From positions 620,001-684,000 of the forward strand of contig NZ_AP022620.1 of NCBI RefSeq assembly GCF_010731855.1: a DNA stretch of 64,000 nt, in the 5' to 3' direction. Shown here piece by piece: positions 17,198-27,014 of this stretch. The DNA comes from Mycolicibacterium anyangense (GTDB taxonomy: Bacteria; Actinomycetota; Actinomycetes; Mycobacteriales; Mycobacteriaceae). Below the pieces are notes generated by a model. That model did no database searches. It had not been told where the DNA came from and was given only the letters and a program-made list of their open reading frames with translations. A program made the translations under genes and the position numbers. Each line of letters begins with the position of its first letter. The first letter of the stretch is position 1.

Positions 17198-19999
17198 GTG
17201 GCAGCACCCGGTAAGGCTCGCGTACACGAGTTAGCGAAGGAACTCGGTGTCAGTAGCAAGGAAGTTCTCGCCCGCCTGAGTGAGCAGGGCGAATTCGTCA
17301 AGTCGGCGTCCTCGACGGTCGAAGCTCCCGTCGCACGGCGCCTTCGTGAATCGTTTGGCGGCGGCAAGTCGAGCGCCCCGGCGAAGCCGGCTCCGGCCAG
17401 GGCCGCCGGCAACGGCGCCCCCACCCCGGCCCCGGCGGCTGGCGGCGGCTCCGTCGTGACCGCCCCGCCGGTTCCCGGTCCCCGGCCGTCCGCCCCGGTC
17501 CCGGCCGCGCCGCCGGCCCCGGCCCCGGCGCCCACCCCGGCCCCGGCTCCGGCCGCTCCCGCAGCATCGGCGGCTCCCGCCCCGGCTTCAGCTCCCTCGG
17601 CCCCCGCGGCTCCCGCGCCGTCGCAGCCGGGCCCCACGCCCGGACCGCGTCCCGGGCCCGCCGCCCCCAAGCCCGGCATGCCCCGGCCGCCGCGGGTCGG
17701 GAACAACCCGTTCTCCAGCGCGCAGCCGGTCGAGCGGCCGGCCCCGCGCCCGCAGGGGCCCCGTCCCGGCCCCGGCGCCGGCGGTCCCCGTCCCGGTGCG
17801 CCGCGGCCCGGTGGTGCCACACCCGGCAACATGCCGCCGCGTCCGCCGGGCGCGCGTCCCGGTGCGCCCGGTCGCCCCGGTGCCCCGCGGCCCGGTGGCG
17901 GACCTCGCCCCGGTCCCGGTGGCGGTGGTCGTCCCGGTGGCGGCGGCGGCGGTAACTACCGCACCGGTGGTCCCGGTGGCGGCGGTGCCGGTGGCGGCGC
18001 CGCGGCAGGTGGGTTCCGTGGTCGTCCCGGCGGTGGAGGCCCCGGTGGTGGCGGCGGTGGCCGCCCCGGTCAGCGCGGTGGCGCGGCCGGTGCGTTCGGT
18101 CGTCCCGGTGGCGCGCCCCGTCGTGGCCGCAAGTCGAAGCGGGCGAAACGCGCCGAATACGAGAACATGCAGGCCCCGGTCGTCGGTGGCGTGCGGTTGC
18201 CGCACGGCAACGGCGAGACCATCCGGCTGGCCCGCGGCGCGTCGCTGAGCGATTTCGCCGAGAAGATCGACGCCAACCCGGCGGCCCTGGTGCAGGCGCT
18301 GTTCAACCTCGGTGAGATGGTCACCGCCACCCAGTCGGTGGGTGACGAGACCCTCGAACTGCTGGGCAGCGAGATGAACTTCAACGTTCAGGTCGTCTCG
18401 CCCGAGGACGAGGACCGCGAGCTGCTGGAGTCCTTCGACCTGAGCTACGGCGAGGACGAGGGCGGCGAAGACGATCTCGAGATCCGTCCGCCGGTCGTCA
18501 CCGTCATGGGCCACGTCGACCACGGCAAGACCCGCCTGCTGGACACCATCCGCAAGGCCAGCGTCCGGGAGGGCGAGGCCGGTGGTATCACCCAGCACAT
18601 CGGTGCCTACCAGGTCAGCGTCGAGCACGACGGTGTCGAGCGCCTGATCACGTTCATCGACACCCCGGGTCACGAGGCGTTCACCGCTATGCGTGCCCGC
18701 GGTGCCAAGGCCACCGACATCGCGATCCTGGTGGTCGCCGCCGACGACGGTGTGATGCCGCAGACGGTGGAGGCCATCAACCACGCCCAGGCGGCGGATG
18801 TACCGATCGTGGTCGCGGTCAACAAGATCGACAAGGAAGGCGCCGACCCGGCCAAAATCCGGGCCCAGCTGACCGAATACAACCTGGTGGCCGAGGACTA
18901 CGGCGGCGACACCATGTTCGTCGACATCTCGGCGAAGAACGGCACCAACATCAAGGCGCTGGAAGAAGCGGTCCTGCTGACCGCCGACGCGGCGCTGGAC
19001 CTGCGCGCCAACCCCGACATGGAAGCCCAGGGCGTGGCGATCGAGGCGCACCTGGACCGCGGTCGCGGTCCGGTGGCCACCGTGCTCATCCAGCGCGGCA
19101 CCCTGCGCGTCGGCGACTCGGTGGTGGCCGGCGACGCCTACGGGCGAGTGCGCCGGATGGTCGACGAGCACGGCGAGGACGTCGAAGAGGCGTACCCGTC
19201 GCGTCCGGTCCAGGTCATCGGCTTCACGTCGGTGCCGGGTGCCGGTGACAACTTCCTGGTTGTCGACGAGGACCGCATTGCCCGTCAGATCGCCGACCGG
19301 CGCAGCGCGCGCAAGCGCAACGCGCTGGCCGCCCGGGCGCGCAAGCGGATCAGCCTGGAGGACCTGGAGTCGGCGCTGAAGGAAACCAGCCAGCTGAACC
19401 TGATCCTCAAGGGCGACAACGCCGGTACGGTCGAAGCCCTCGAGGAGGCCCTGCTGGGCATCCAGGTCGACGACGAGGTGGAGCTGCGGGTCATCGACCG
19501 CGGTGTCGGTGGCATCACCGAGACCAACGTCAACCTGGCGTCGGCCTCGGATGCGATCATCATCGGCTTCAACGTCCGTGCCGAGGGCAAGGCCACCGAG
19601 CTGGCCAACCGCGAGGGTGTCGAGGTCCGCTACTACTCGGTGATCTACCAGGCGATCGACGAGATCGAGAAGGCCCTCAAGGGCATGCTCAAGCCGATCT
19701 ACGAGGAGAAGGAGCTCGGCCGCGCCGAGATCCGGGCGATCTTCCGGTCGTCGAAGGTCGGCAACATCGCCGGCTGCCTCGTCCAGTCGGGCATCATGCG
19801 GCGCAACGCCAAGGCGCGGTTGCTGCGTGACAACGTCGTCGTCGCCGAGAACCTCACGGTCTCCTCGCTCAAGCGCGAGAAGGACGACGCCACCGAGGTG
19901 CGCGAGGGTTACGAATGCGGTCTGACGCTGACGTACTCCGACATCAAGGAAGGCGACATCATCGAGACCTACGAGCTGGTCGAGAAGGCGCGGGTCTGA
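17198..19999 (+). CDS. infB: Translation initiation factor IF-2
   Basis: 933-residue GTPase that brings initiator tRNA to the ribosome. Residues 1-50 form the IF2-N helical domain ([19 protein letters not shown]). Residues 60-320 are an extreme Pro/Ala then Gly/Arg/Pro low-complexity stretch. The G domain has GHVDHGKT from residue 438, DTPGHE and NKID; domains II to IV follow, ending in the fMet-tRNA-binding part. The GTG start has AGGAG five bases upstream. The last base of its TGA begins the ATG of a micro-ORF. Confidence 0.95.
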   Translation: MAAPGKARVHELAKELGVSSKEVLARLSEQGEFVKSASSTVEAPVARRLRESFGGGKSSAPAKPAPARAAGNGAPTPAPAAGGGSVVTAPPVPGPRPSAPVPAAPPAPAPAPTPAPAPAAPAASAAPAPASAPSAPAAPAPSQPGPTPGPRPGPAAPKPGMPRPPRVGNNPFSSAQPVERPAPRPQGPRPGPGAGGPRPGAPRPGGATPGNMPPRPPGARPGAPGRPGAPRPGGGPRPGPGGGGRPGGGGGGNYRTGGPGGGGAGGGAAAGGFRGRPGGGGPGGGGGGRPGQRGGAAGAFGRPGGAPRRGRKSKRAKRAEYENMQAPVVGGVRLPHGNGETIRLARGASLSDFAEKIDANPAALVQALFNLGEMVTATQSVGDETLELLGSEMNFNVQVVSPEDEDRELLESFDLSYGEDEGGEDDLEIRPPVVTVMGHVDHGKTRLLDTIRKASVREGEAGGITQHIGAYQVSVEHDGVERLITFIDTPGHEAFTAMRARGAKATDIAILVVAADDGVMPQTVEAINHAQAADVPIVVAVNKIDKEGADPAKIRAQLTEYNLVAEDYGGDTMFVDISAKNGTNIKALEEAVLLTADAALDLRANPDMEAQGVAIEAHLDRGRGPVATVLIQRGTLRVGDSVVAGDAYGRVRRMVDEHGEDVEEAYPSRPVQVIGFTSVPGAGDNFLVVDEDRIARQIADRRSARKRNALAARARKRISLEDLESALKETSQLNLILKGDNAGTVEALEEALLGIQVDDEVELRVIDRGVGGITETNVNLASASDAIIIGFNVRAEGKATELANREGVEVRYYSVIYQAIDEIEKALKGMLKPIYEEKELGRAEIRAIFRSSKVGNIAGCLVQSGIMRRNAKARLLRDNVVVAENLTVSSLKREKDDATEVREGYECGLTLTYSDIKEGDIIETYELVEKARV

Positions 20000-20034
20000 T
20001 GAGCGAAGCGAAGAAGACCGAAGGCCGGAGTTAA
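19999..20034 (+). CDS. Micro-ORF bridging infB and rbfA
   Basis: ATG at 19999 overlaps the infB stop (TGATG) and reads [11 protein letters not shown], ending at TAA 20032-20034, one base before the rbfA GTG. The arrangement could pass terminating ribosomes from infB to rbfA. Mycobacterial MIRU-type elements are known to link genes with overlapping start and stop codons in a similar way; whether this is one is open. It may not make a stable product. Confidence 0.4.
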   Translation: MSEAKKTEGRS

Positions 20035-20035
20035 G

Positions 20036-21506
<1,471 letters not shown>

Positions 21507-21525
21507 CCAGGCCGTCGCCCGCAAT

Positions 21526-21582
21526 CGAATTTCACCTTTGGTAGGGATCTACTCGCACTTCGAGTGCAAAAAGTGAAACTCG
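21526..21582 (+). promoter_or_regulatory. Foldable element upstream of dinF
   Basis: The outer arms 21526-21539 and 21569-21582 can form a 14-position stem with 12 Watson-Crick pairs and two mismatches. Inside lie two hairpins: GTAG-GGAT-CTAC (21541-21552) and GCACT-TCG-AGTGC (21555-21567, stem shifted by one base at 5'). A competing hairpin ACTCG-CACTT-CGAGT (21552-21565) overlaps the second. It could be a three-way-junction leader RNA or a DNA-level operator. It does not match a riboswitch class that I recognise. Confidence 0.45.
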
Positions 21583-21607
21583 ATCTCGATGATGACGGTG
21601 GTCTGAA

Positions 21608-22936
21608 GTGACTGACGCAGACGCGGCGTCCCCGCGGCGGATCGCGGCGCTGGCCCTGCCGGCCCTCGGCGTGCTGGCAGCCGAACCCCTCTACCTGTTG
21701 TTCGACATCGCGGTCGTCGGCCGGCTGGGTGCGCTGGCGTTGGCCGGGCTGGCGATCGGCGGGCTGATCCTGTCGGTGGTCAGCGCGCAGCTCACCTTCC
21801 TGTCCTATGGCACCACCGCCCGCTCGGCGCGTTTCTACGGCGCGGGCAACCGGGCCGCCGCCGTCGGTGAGGGGGTGCAGGCCACCTGGCTGGCGTTCGC
21901 GATGGGCGCGGTGATCGTCGTCGGCGTCGAACTGGCTGCGGAACCGCTGGTTTCGGCCCTTGCCGGCAGCAAGTCGGCCGGCGGGGATATCGCGGCAACC
22001 GCGCTGCCCTGGGTGCACATCGCGATCTTCGGCGTGCCCGCGATCCTGGTGTCGGCAGCCGGTAACGGGTGGATGCGCGGCGTGCAGGACACCATGCGGC
22101 CGCTGCGCTACGTCCTGGTCGGCTTCGGTACCTCGGCGGTGCTGTGTCCGCTGCTGGTGTACGGCTGGCTCGGGCTGCCACGGCTGGAGCTGGCCGGCTC
22201 GGCGGTGGCCAACCTGGTGGGGCAGTGGCTGGCCGCGGTGTTGTTCGCCGGCGCCCTGCTCGCCGAGAAGGTGCCGCTGCGGGTGGACGTCGCCGTGCTG
22301 CGCGCGCAGGTGGTGATGGGCCGCGATCTGGTGGTGCGCACCCTGGCGTTCCAGGCCTGCTTCGTCTCGGCCGCCGCGGTGGCCGCCCGGTTCGGCGCGG
22401 CCGCCGTCGCCGCCCACCAGGTAGTGCTGCAGCTGTGGAATTTCCTTGCGCTGGTTCTGGATTCGTTGGCGATCGCGGCACAGTCGTTGGTCGGTGCGGC
22501 CCTCGGTGCTGGCCACACCGAGCACGCCAAGTCGGTGGCGTTGCGGGTGACGGTGTTCTCGACGGTCGCGGCGGCGGCGCTGGCGACCGTCTTCGCCGCC
22601 GGGTCCTCGGCGCTGCCCGCGTTGTTCACCGACGACCGCTCTGTCCTGGACGCGGTGGGGGTGCCGTGGTGGTTTATGGTCGCCCAGTTGCCGATCGCCG
22701 GTGTGGTGTTCGCTCTCGACGGTGTACTGCTGGGCGCCGGTGATGCCGCGTTCATGCGCAGCGCCACCCTGATCAGTGCGCTGGTCGGGTTCCTGCCGCT
22801 GATCTGGCTGTCACTGGCGTTCGGCTGGGGGCTGCTCGGCATCTGGGCCGGCCTCAGCGCCTTCATGGTGCTGCGGTTGGTGTTCGTGGGCTGGCGGGCG
22901 TTCTCGGGGCGCTGGCTGGTGACGGGCACCCGCTGA
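21608..22936 (+). CDS. dinF: MATE-family efflux transporter DinF
   Basis: 442-residue multidrug and toxin extrusion-type antiporter with about 12 hydrophobic helices in two homologous halves. The N-terminus reads RRIAALALPALGVLAAEPLYLLFD, the family pattern. In M. tuberculosis dinF (Rv2836c) also follows nrnA. The start is GTG 21608. It is separated from nrnA by 101 bp that contain the foldable element. Confidence 0.9.
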   Translation: MTDADAASPRRIAALALPALGVLAAEPLYLLFDIAVVGRLGALALAGLAIGGLILSVVSAQLTFLSYGTTARSARFYGAGNRAAAVGEGVQATWLAFAMGAVIVVGVELAAEPLVSALAGSKSAGGDIAATALPWVHIAIFGVPAILVSAAGNGWMRGVQDTMRPLRYVLVGFGTSAVLCPLLVYGWLGLPRLELAGSAVANLVGQWLAAVLFAGALLAEKVPLRVDVAVLRAQVVMGRDLVVRTLAFQACFVSAAAVAARFGAAAVAAHQVVLQLWNFLALVLDSLAIAAQSLVGAALGAGHTEHAKSVALRVTVFSTVAAAALATVFAAGSSALPALFTDDRSVLDAVGVPWWFMVAQLPIAGVVFALDGVLLGAGDAAFMRSATLISALVGFLPLIWLSLAFGWGLLGIWAGLSAFMVLRLVFVGWRAFSGRWLVTGTR

Positions 22937-23031
22937 CGCCACGGATGTGGGCACTAGCGAAGTGACCAGCTGTCGACGACGGTGTCAATTTTTGCTGACT
23001 GCGCAGCGAGCGGGCTGATGATGCGCTACTA

Positions 23032-26000
23032 ATGGACGTTGCTGATGCAGCTCGTGGATTCGGGGGAGCTATGGGTTCGAATGGGTTTGGCCTACGTGTT
23101 GGATCCGCAGCGTTTGCGATGGGGCTGGGGTTGGCGGTCGCCAGCAACCCCGCTGTAGCGGTAGCTGACCCCTCCGACCAGGGATCTACGTCGCAGCCGT
23201 CGAATTCGTCAAACTCGAGCGAAACAGCCGGCGGGTCCACCGCCCCGGGGGCGGCTCCCCGTTCGGTCGGTACGTCGCGGCGATCCGCGCAGGCACATCC
23301 CGGCAGTGCGACCGGTGGTCCGAAGAAAGCCACCAGCACGGTATCGGGCGCACGCTCGGGCTCGGCTGCGGCGAGCCGTGCCGAGACCGCGACCGGCGAG
23401 CCCGCGGCCGGCACGGCCGTGCAACCGGCGACACAGCCCCGGCATCCCGCCTCCGACACCGCCACCGCCGCCGAGCCGGACGCCGGACCGGACTCCCTCC
23501 CCGGTGGCGTCGCCGCTGCTGCCTCCGCCGCACCGGCGGTGTCGGTGAGCCGCGTCGTGGCACCGGTCCGGCAGGCTGCGGCCGCTGCGCTGCGCCCCAC
23601 CGACCTCCTGTCCGGTTTCCTCTCGGCCCTCGGGCTCGCCCCTGTCGGCACGGGCACCGGCCAGCCGCCTGCCCCGTTCCAGCTACTGGCCGGCGCGCTG
23701 GCCCTGATCCGGCGGGAGATCGAGAACGTCGTCAACCAGATCGCGGCGTTGATCCATCCAGCGACCACCACCAGCCTGTCGGCCGGCACGTCGGCCGCAA
23801 CCGGGACGACGACGAGCATCACCTGGGCCTGGGGCAGCAACCCGGTGCTCGCATTCAATCCGGCCACCGACAAACTCGACTTCGGCTGGATGCAGACCAA
23901 CCAGTTCACCGTCGCCGAGAAGTCGGGATCGGTGGTGATCGGAGTCGTCGACAACAACCACACCTACACCCTGCAGGGCGTCACCCTGGGCCAGCTGCAG
24001 ATGAGCAATATCGTGGCCAAGGATGCCGGCACCCTGGCCACCTGGCAGTCGCTGATCAACGGCGCCCAGACCGCGCTGCCCAGCATCTCGGTCGCCGATA
24101 CCAGCGTGACCGAAGGCAACACCGGCACCGCTAAAGCCGTGTTCACCCTCACCCTGTCCAAGGCGTCCACCAAGGCGGTGACGGTCAACTACGCCACCGC
24201 GAACGGTACCGCCACGGCGACACAGGATTACCTCAGTGCTTCGGGCACTGTCACGTTCGCGCCGGGCGTGGTCTCTCAGGTGGTCACCGTCGGCGTGCTC
24301 GGCGATACCACCTACGAGCCCGACGAGACGTTCACCCTCGCGCTGTCGAACCCGTCCGGCGCCACGATTGCACGCGCCACCGCGACGGGAACCATCAAGA
24401 ACGACGACGCCGCTCCGGTCACACCACCGACGGTGTCGATCGCCGATGCCACCCAGCCCGAGGGCAACAGTGGCACCTCCACCATGGCGTTCACCGTGAC
24501 GTTGTCCAAGCCGTCGACGACGCCGGTCACCCTGAACTACGCGACGTCCAACGGCACTGCGACAGCCGGCCAGGACTACGTCGCCACCTCTGGCACCATC
24601 ACATTCGCACCCGGCGTGGTGTCACAGGTGATCACCGTCGGGGTTCTCGGCGACACCGCCGCCGAGCCCAGCGAGACTGTGACGGTGACGCTGTCCAACG
24701 CATCTGGCGCCACGATCAGCCGAGCCTCGGCAACCGGCACCATCACCGACGATGACACGGCGGCACCGCCCAGCAGCACCGCCAAGTGGGGCACGAGCTT
24801 CTTCGCTCCCTACGTCGACATGGGGGCGTGGCCGGTGCCGAATCTCTTGGCGCTGTCCAAGACCTTCGGCACGTCGTTGATGACGCTGGGCTTCATGCAG
24901 GCTGACCAGAACGGCACCCTGGCCTGGGCGGGATTGGCTGCGCTGGAACCGAATTCGACCAACGATCAGGCGGTGGCGATCAACACCTCGATCGCCACCT
25001 TCAAGGCGGCCGGCGGTGATGTGATGGTCTCGTTCGGCGGAGCCTCGGGCACCAGCATCGCGCAGGCCTACGCGGCCAAAGGAAAGAGTGCCCAGGACCT
25101 GGCCAACGCCTACGCCGCGGTGGTCGACACCTATGGTCTGACCCACATCGATTTCGACATCGAGGGCGCTGCGGTGGCCGACCGGGCATCGATCGCGCTC
25201 AACAGCCAAGCGCTGGCACTGCTGCAGAAGGCCAAGCCCGAGCTGCACATCTGGTACACGCTGCCGGTGCTGCCCACCGGACTGACCGCAGACGGTCTCA
25301 ACGTGGTGGACGCAGCGGTCAAGGCCGGGGTCACGCTGGACGGCGTCAACGTGATGGCGATGGATTACGGCGAGTCCGCCGCACCGACCAGCGGGTCGAA
25401 TGCAAAGACCATGGGCGCGTATGCGATTCAGTCCGCGCAGTCGACCTACACCCAGCTGTCGGCCTTGTACGGCAAGTACTCGAAGACGTTCGCCTGGAGC
25501 CAGATCGGTGTCACGCCGATGCTCGGTGTCAACGACATCGTCACCGAGGTGTTCACGGTGGCCGATGCGCAGGCGCTGGAGGACTTCGCGCGCGCCAAGG
25601 GAATCGGCATGCTGTCGATGTGGCAGGTGCTGCGCGACACGCCGGGAACGCTCGGGCAAGCCTCGGTCAGTGCGTCGGGGTTGAGCGATCCGGCAGGCAG
25701 CTTCAGCGCGGTGTTCAACGACTACGGAACGATCAATGTCGTCAACTACGGCTCGAGCACCGGAAGCGCCGGTGGCACTGGAAGCACCGGTGGCACCGGC
25801 ACGCCGGTGACCGGGGGCTCCACGACGACGATCACCTGGGGCTGGGGATCCAATCCGGTCATCGCGTTCAACCCCGCCACCGACAGGCTGGACTTCGTCT
25901 GGATGCAGCCGACCGAGTTCGAGGTGACCGAGCAGTCCGGATCGGTGGTGATCTCGGTGGTCGGCAACAACCACACCTACACCCTGCAGGGGGTGACCCT

Positions 26001-26091
26001 GCGTCAACTCCAGATCGGCAACATCGCCGCCAACGACCCTGCCACCCTGGCGAAGTGGCAGAGCATCCTAGCCGCGGCGAAAGCCGTGTAG
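23032..26091 (+). CDS. Secreted multidomain protein: two Calx-beta domains and a GH18 chitinase-like domain between two copies of an unassigned module
   Basis: 1019 residues, probably at the cell surface. After a signal-like segment (VGSAAFAMGLGLAVASNPAVAVADP) comes a Ser/Thr/Pro/Ala-rich linker to about 240. Module A spans about 259-345, Calx-beta domains about 350-460 and 466-577, a GH18-type barrel about 584-902, and module B about 931-1019. The barrel keeps the catalytic D-x-D-x-E as D707, D709, E711 (HIDFDIEG), although the usual DG before it is TH. Modules A and B share 58 of 81 residues by eye (SNPVxAFNPATDxLDF, NNHTYTLQGVTL). Probable substrate is a GlcNAc-containing polymer. ATG 23071 behind GGGGGAG is an alternative start. 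Between dinF and echA16 M. tuberculosis instead has the ugp transporter genes. Confidence 0.8.
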   Translation: MDVADAARGFGGAMGSNGFGLRVGSAAFAMGLGLAVASNPAVAVADPSDQGSTSQPSNSSNSSETAGGSTAPGAAPRSVGTSRRSAQAHPGSATGGPKKATSTVSGARSGSAAASRAETATGEPAAGTAVQPATQPRHPASDTATAAEPDAGPDSLPGGVAAAASAAPAVSVSRVVAPVRQAAAAALRPTDLLSGFLSALGLAPVGTGTGQPPAPFQLLAGALALIRREIENVVNQIAALIHPATTTSLSAGTSAATGTTTSITWAWGSNPVLAFNPATDKLDFGWMQTNQFTVAEKSGSVVIGVVDNNHTYTLQGVTLGQLQMSNIVAKDAGTLATWQSLINGAQTALPSISVADTSVTEGNTGTAKAVFTLTLSKASTKAVTVNYATANGTATATQDYLSASGTVTFAPGVVSQVVTVGVLGDTTYEPDETFTLALSNPSGATIARATATGTIKNDDAAPVTPPTVSIADATQPEGNSGTSTMAFTVTLSKPSTTPVTLNYATSNGTATAGQDYVATSGTITFAPGVVSQVITVGVLGDTAAEPSETVTVTLSNASGATISRASATGTITDDDTAAPPSSTAKWGTSFFAPYVDMGAWPVPNLLALSKTFGTSLMTLGFMQADQNGTLAWAGLAALEPNSTNDQAVAINTSIATFKAAGGDVMVSFGGASGTSIAQAYAAKGKSAQDLANAYAAVVDTYGLTHIDFDIEGAAVADRASIALNSQALALLQKAKPELHIWYTLPVLPTGLTADGLNVVDAAVKAGVTLDGVNVMAMDYGESAAPTSGSNAKTMGAYAIQSAQSTYTQLSALYGKYSKTFAWSQIGVTPMLGVNDIVTEVFTVADAQALEDFARAKGIGMLSMWQVLRDTPGTLGQASVSASGLSDPAGSFSAVFNDYGTINVVNYGSSTGSAGGTGSTGGTGTPVTGGSTTTITWGWGSNPVIAFNPATDRLDFVWMQPTEFEVTEQSGSVVISVVGNNHTYTLQGVTLRQLQIGNIAANDPATLAKWQSILAAAKAV
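23806..24070 (+). repeat. Module A, first copy of a duplicated protein module
   Basis: Encodes residues 259-345 of the GH18 protein. It is matched by module B at the C-terminus with about 72 percent identity over 81 residues. Trp-rich (ITWAWG, WMQ), suggesting a beta-sheet binding domain. Confidence 0.75.
25822..26088 (+). repeat. Module B, second copy of the duplicated module
   Basis: Encodes residues 931-1019, the extreme C-terminus of the GH18 protein, after a Gly/Ser/Thr linker. It keeps the Trp, NNHTYTLQGVTL and WQS features of module A. Confidence 0.75.
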
Positions 26092-26098
26092 CGGTCGG

Positions 26099-26857
26099 TC
26101 AGTTGACCTGGGCGCGGCCCCGTTCGATCACCGAGGCCCGGCTGGCCGCGATGTCGTCACCGCTCGTCGAGGCCATCCATGCCTTCGCCGACATCGCCTC
26201 GATCCACAGCCCGGAGTTCGTCTGGTCCTCGTCGATGCGGTGGTAGGACGCCAGCAGCGCACGAACCGCCTTCTGGTTGTTGCCGGCGATGGTCGCGGCT
26301 ACCGATCGCGCGGTCGCGAGCAATTCGGCATGCGGCACCACCTGCGTCACCAGCCCGGCCCGCAGCGCCTCCTGTGCCGACAGGTAGTCACCGGTCAGGC
26401 TCATCCGCCGGGCCAGCCCGACACCGACCTTCTGCGGCAGGCGCACGGACAGTCCCCAGGTTGGCATCAGTCCGACCCGGGCGTGGGTGTCGGCGAACCG
26501 GGCCTGCTCGGAGGCGATCAAAATGTCGCAGTAGAGCGCCAATTCGAGCCCGCCGGTCACGGCGGCGCCGTTGATGGCGCCGATCACCGGTTTGGTCATC
26601 GGCGGCCACTTCGGGGAGATGTCGGGCAGCTCGGTGGTGTCGCCGAGCTCCTTGAGATCCAGACCGGCGCAGAACACCGGGTCGGCCCCGGTGAAGATCA
26701 CGACGTCGACGTCGTCGTCGACCTCGGCGGCCGCCAGTGCCGCGAACAACTGGGTGCGCAACGCCGAGGAGAGCGCGTTACGCGCACCCGGCCGGTTGAG
26801 GGTGATCGTGCGAATCCGGTCGGTGGTGTCGATGAGCAGAATGTCGTCGCTGGTCAT
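26099..26857 (-). CDS. echA16: Enoyl-CoA hydratase/isomerase family protein EchA16
   Basis: 252-residue crotonase-fold enzyme, probably in fatty acid or side-chain beta-oxidation. It shows FCAGLDLKEL and GAAVTGGLELALYCD for the oxyanion-hole regions, and a Glu or Asp role near GLMPTWG. ATG 26857 is chosen because it begins TSDDILLID like M. tuberculosis EchA16 and lies 6 nt after TACGGT (26864-26869), a leaderless arrangement; the frame is open upstream to 26890. No other lipid-degradation gene is adjacent. Confidence 0.9.
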   Translation of the reverse strand: MTSDDILLIDTTDRIRTITLNRPGARNALSSALRTQLFAALAAAEVDDDVDVVIFTGADPVFCAGLDLKELGDTTELPDISPKWPPMTKPVIGAINGAAVTGGLELALYCDILIASEQARFADTHARVGLMPTWGLSVRLPQKVGVGLARRMSLTGDYLSAQEALRAGLVTQVVPHAELLATARSVAATIAGNNQKAVRALLASYHRIDEDQTNSGLWIEAMSAKAWMASTSGDDIAASRASVIERGRAQVN

Positions 26858-26895
26858 AGCGACACCGTATCGGCAGCACTCCGGCGGCACGGGAA

Positions 26896-26926
26896 AGGGC
26901 CTGGCTCGGGGGGACGGCCAGGCCCT
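26896..26926. terminator. 10-bp inverted repeat downstream of the secreted-protein gene
   Basis: AGGGCCTGGC (26896-26905) and its exact complement (26917-26926) around an 11-nt loop. It lies 88 bp after the stop of the 27015-28439 gene on the minus strand and before echA16, so it probably ends that transcript. Confidence 0.5.
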
Positions 26927-27014
26927 CTATCCCCGATCCGGTGGGAGGGGACCACTGGGGACATGGCCGACGATAGCCACGCTAGTTAAGCGTCAGCTTT
27001 GAGAAACGCCGAGC

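Noticed and set aside
17700..18150. PE-PGRS-like gene suggested by Gly-rich coding
   Set aside because: The Gly-rich stretch is the N-terminal linker of infB, in frame with a complete IF-2; no PE domain is present.
23806..26088. Recent duplication at DNA level of modules A and B
   Set aside because: The protein copies are about 72 percent identical and the DNA differs at many third positions, so the duplication is old.
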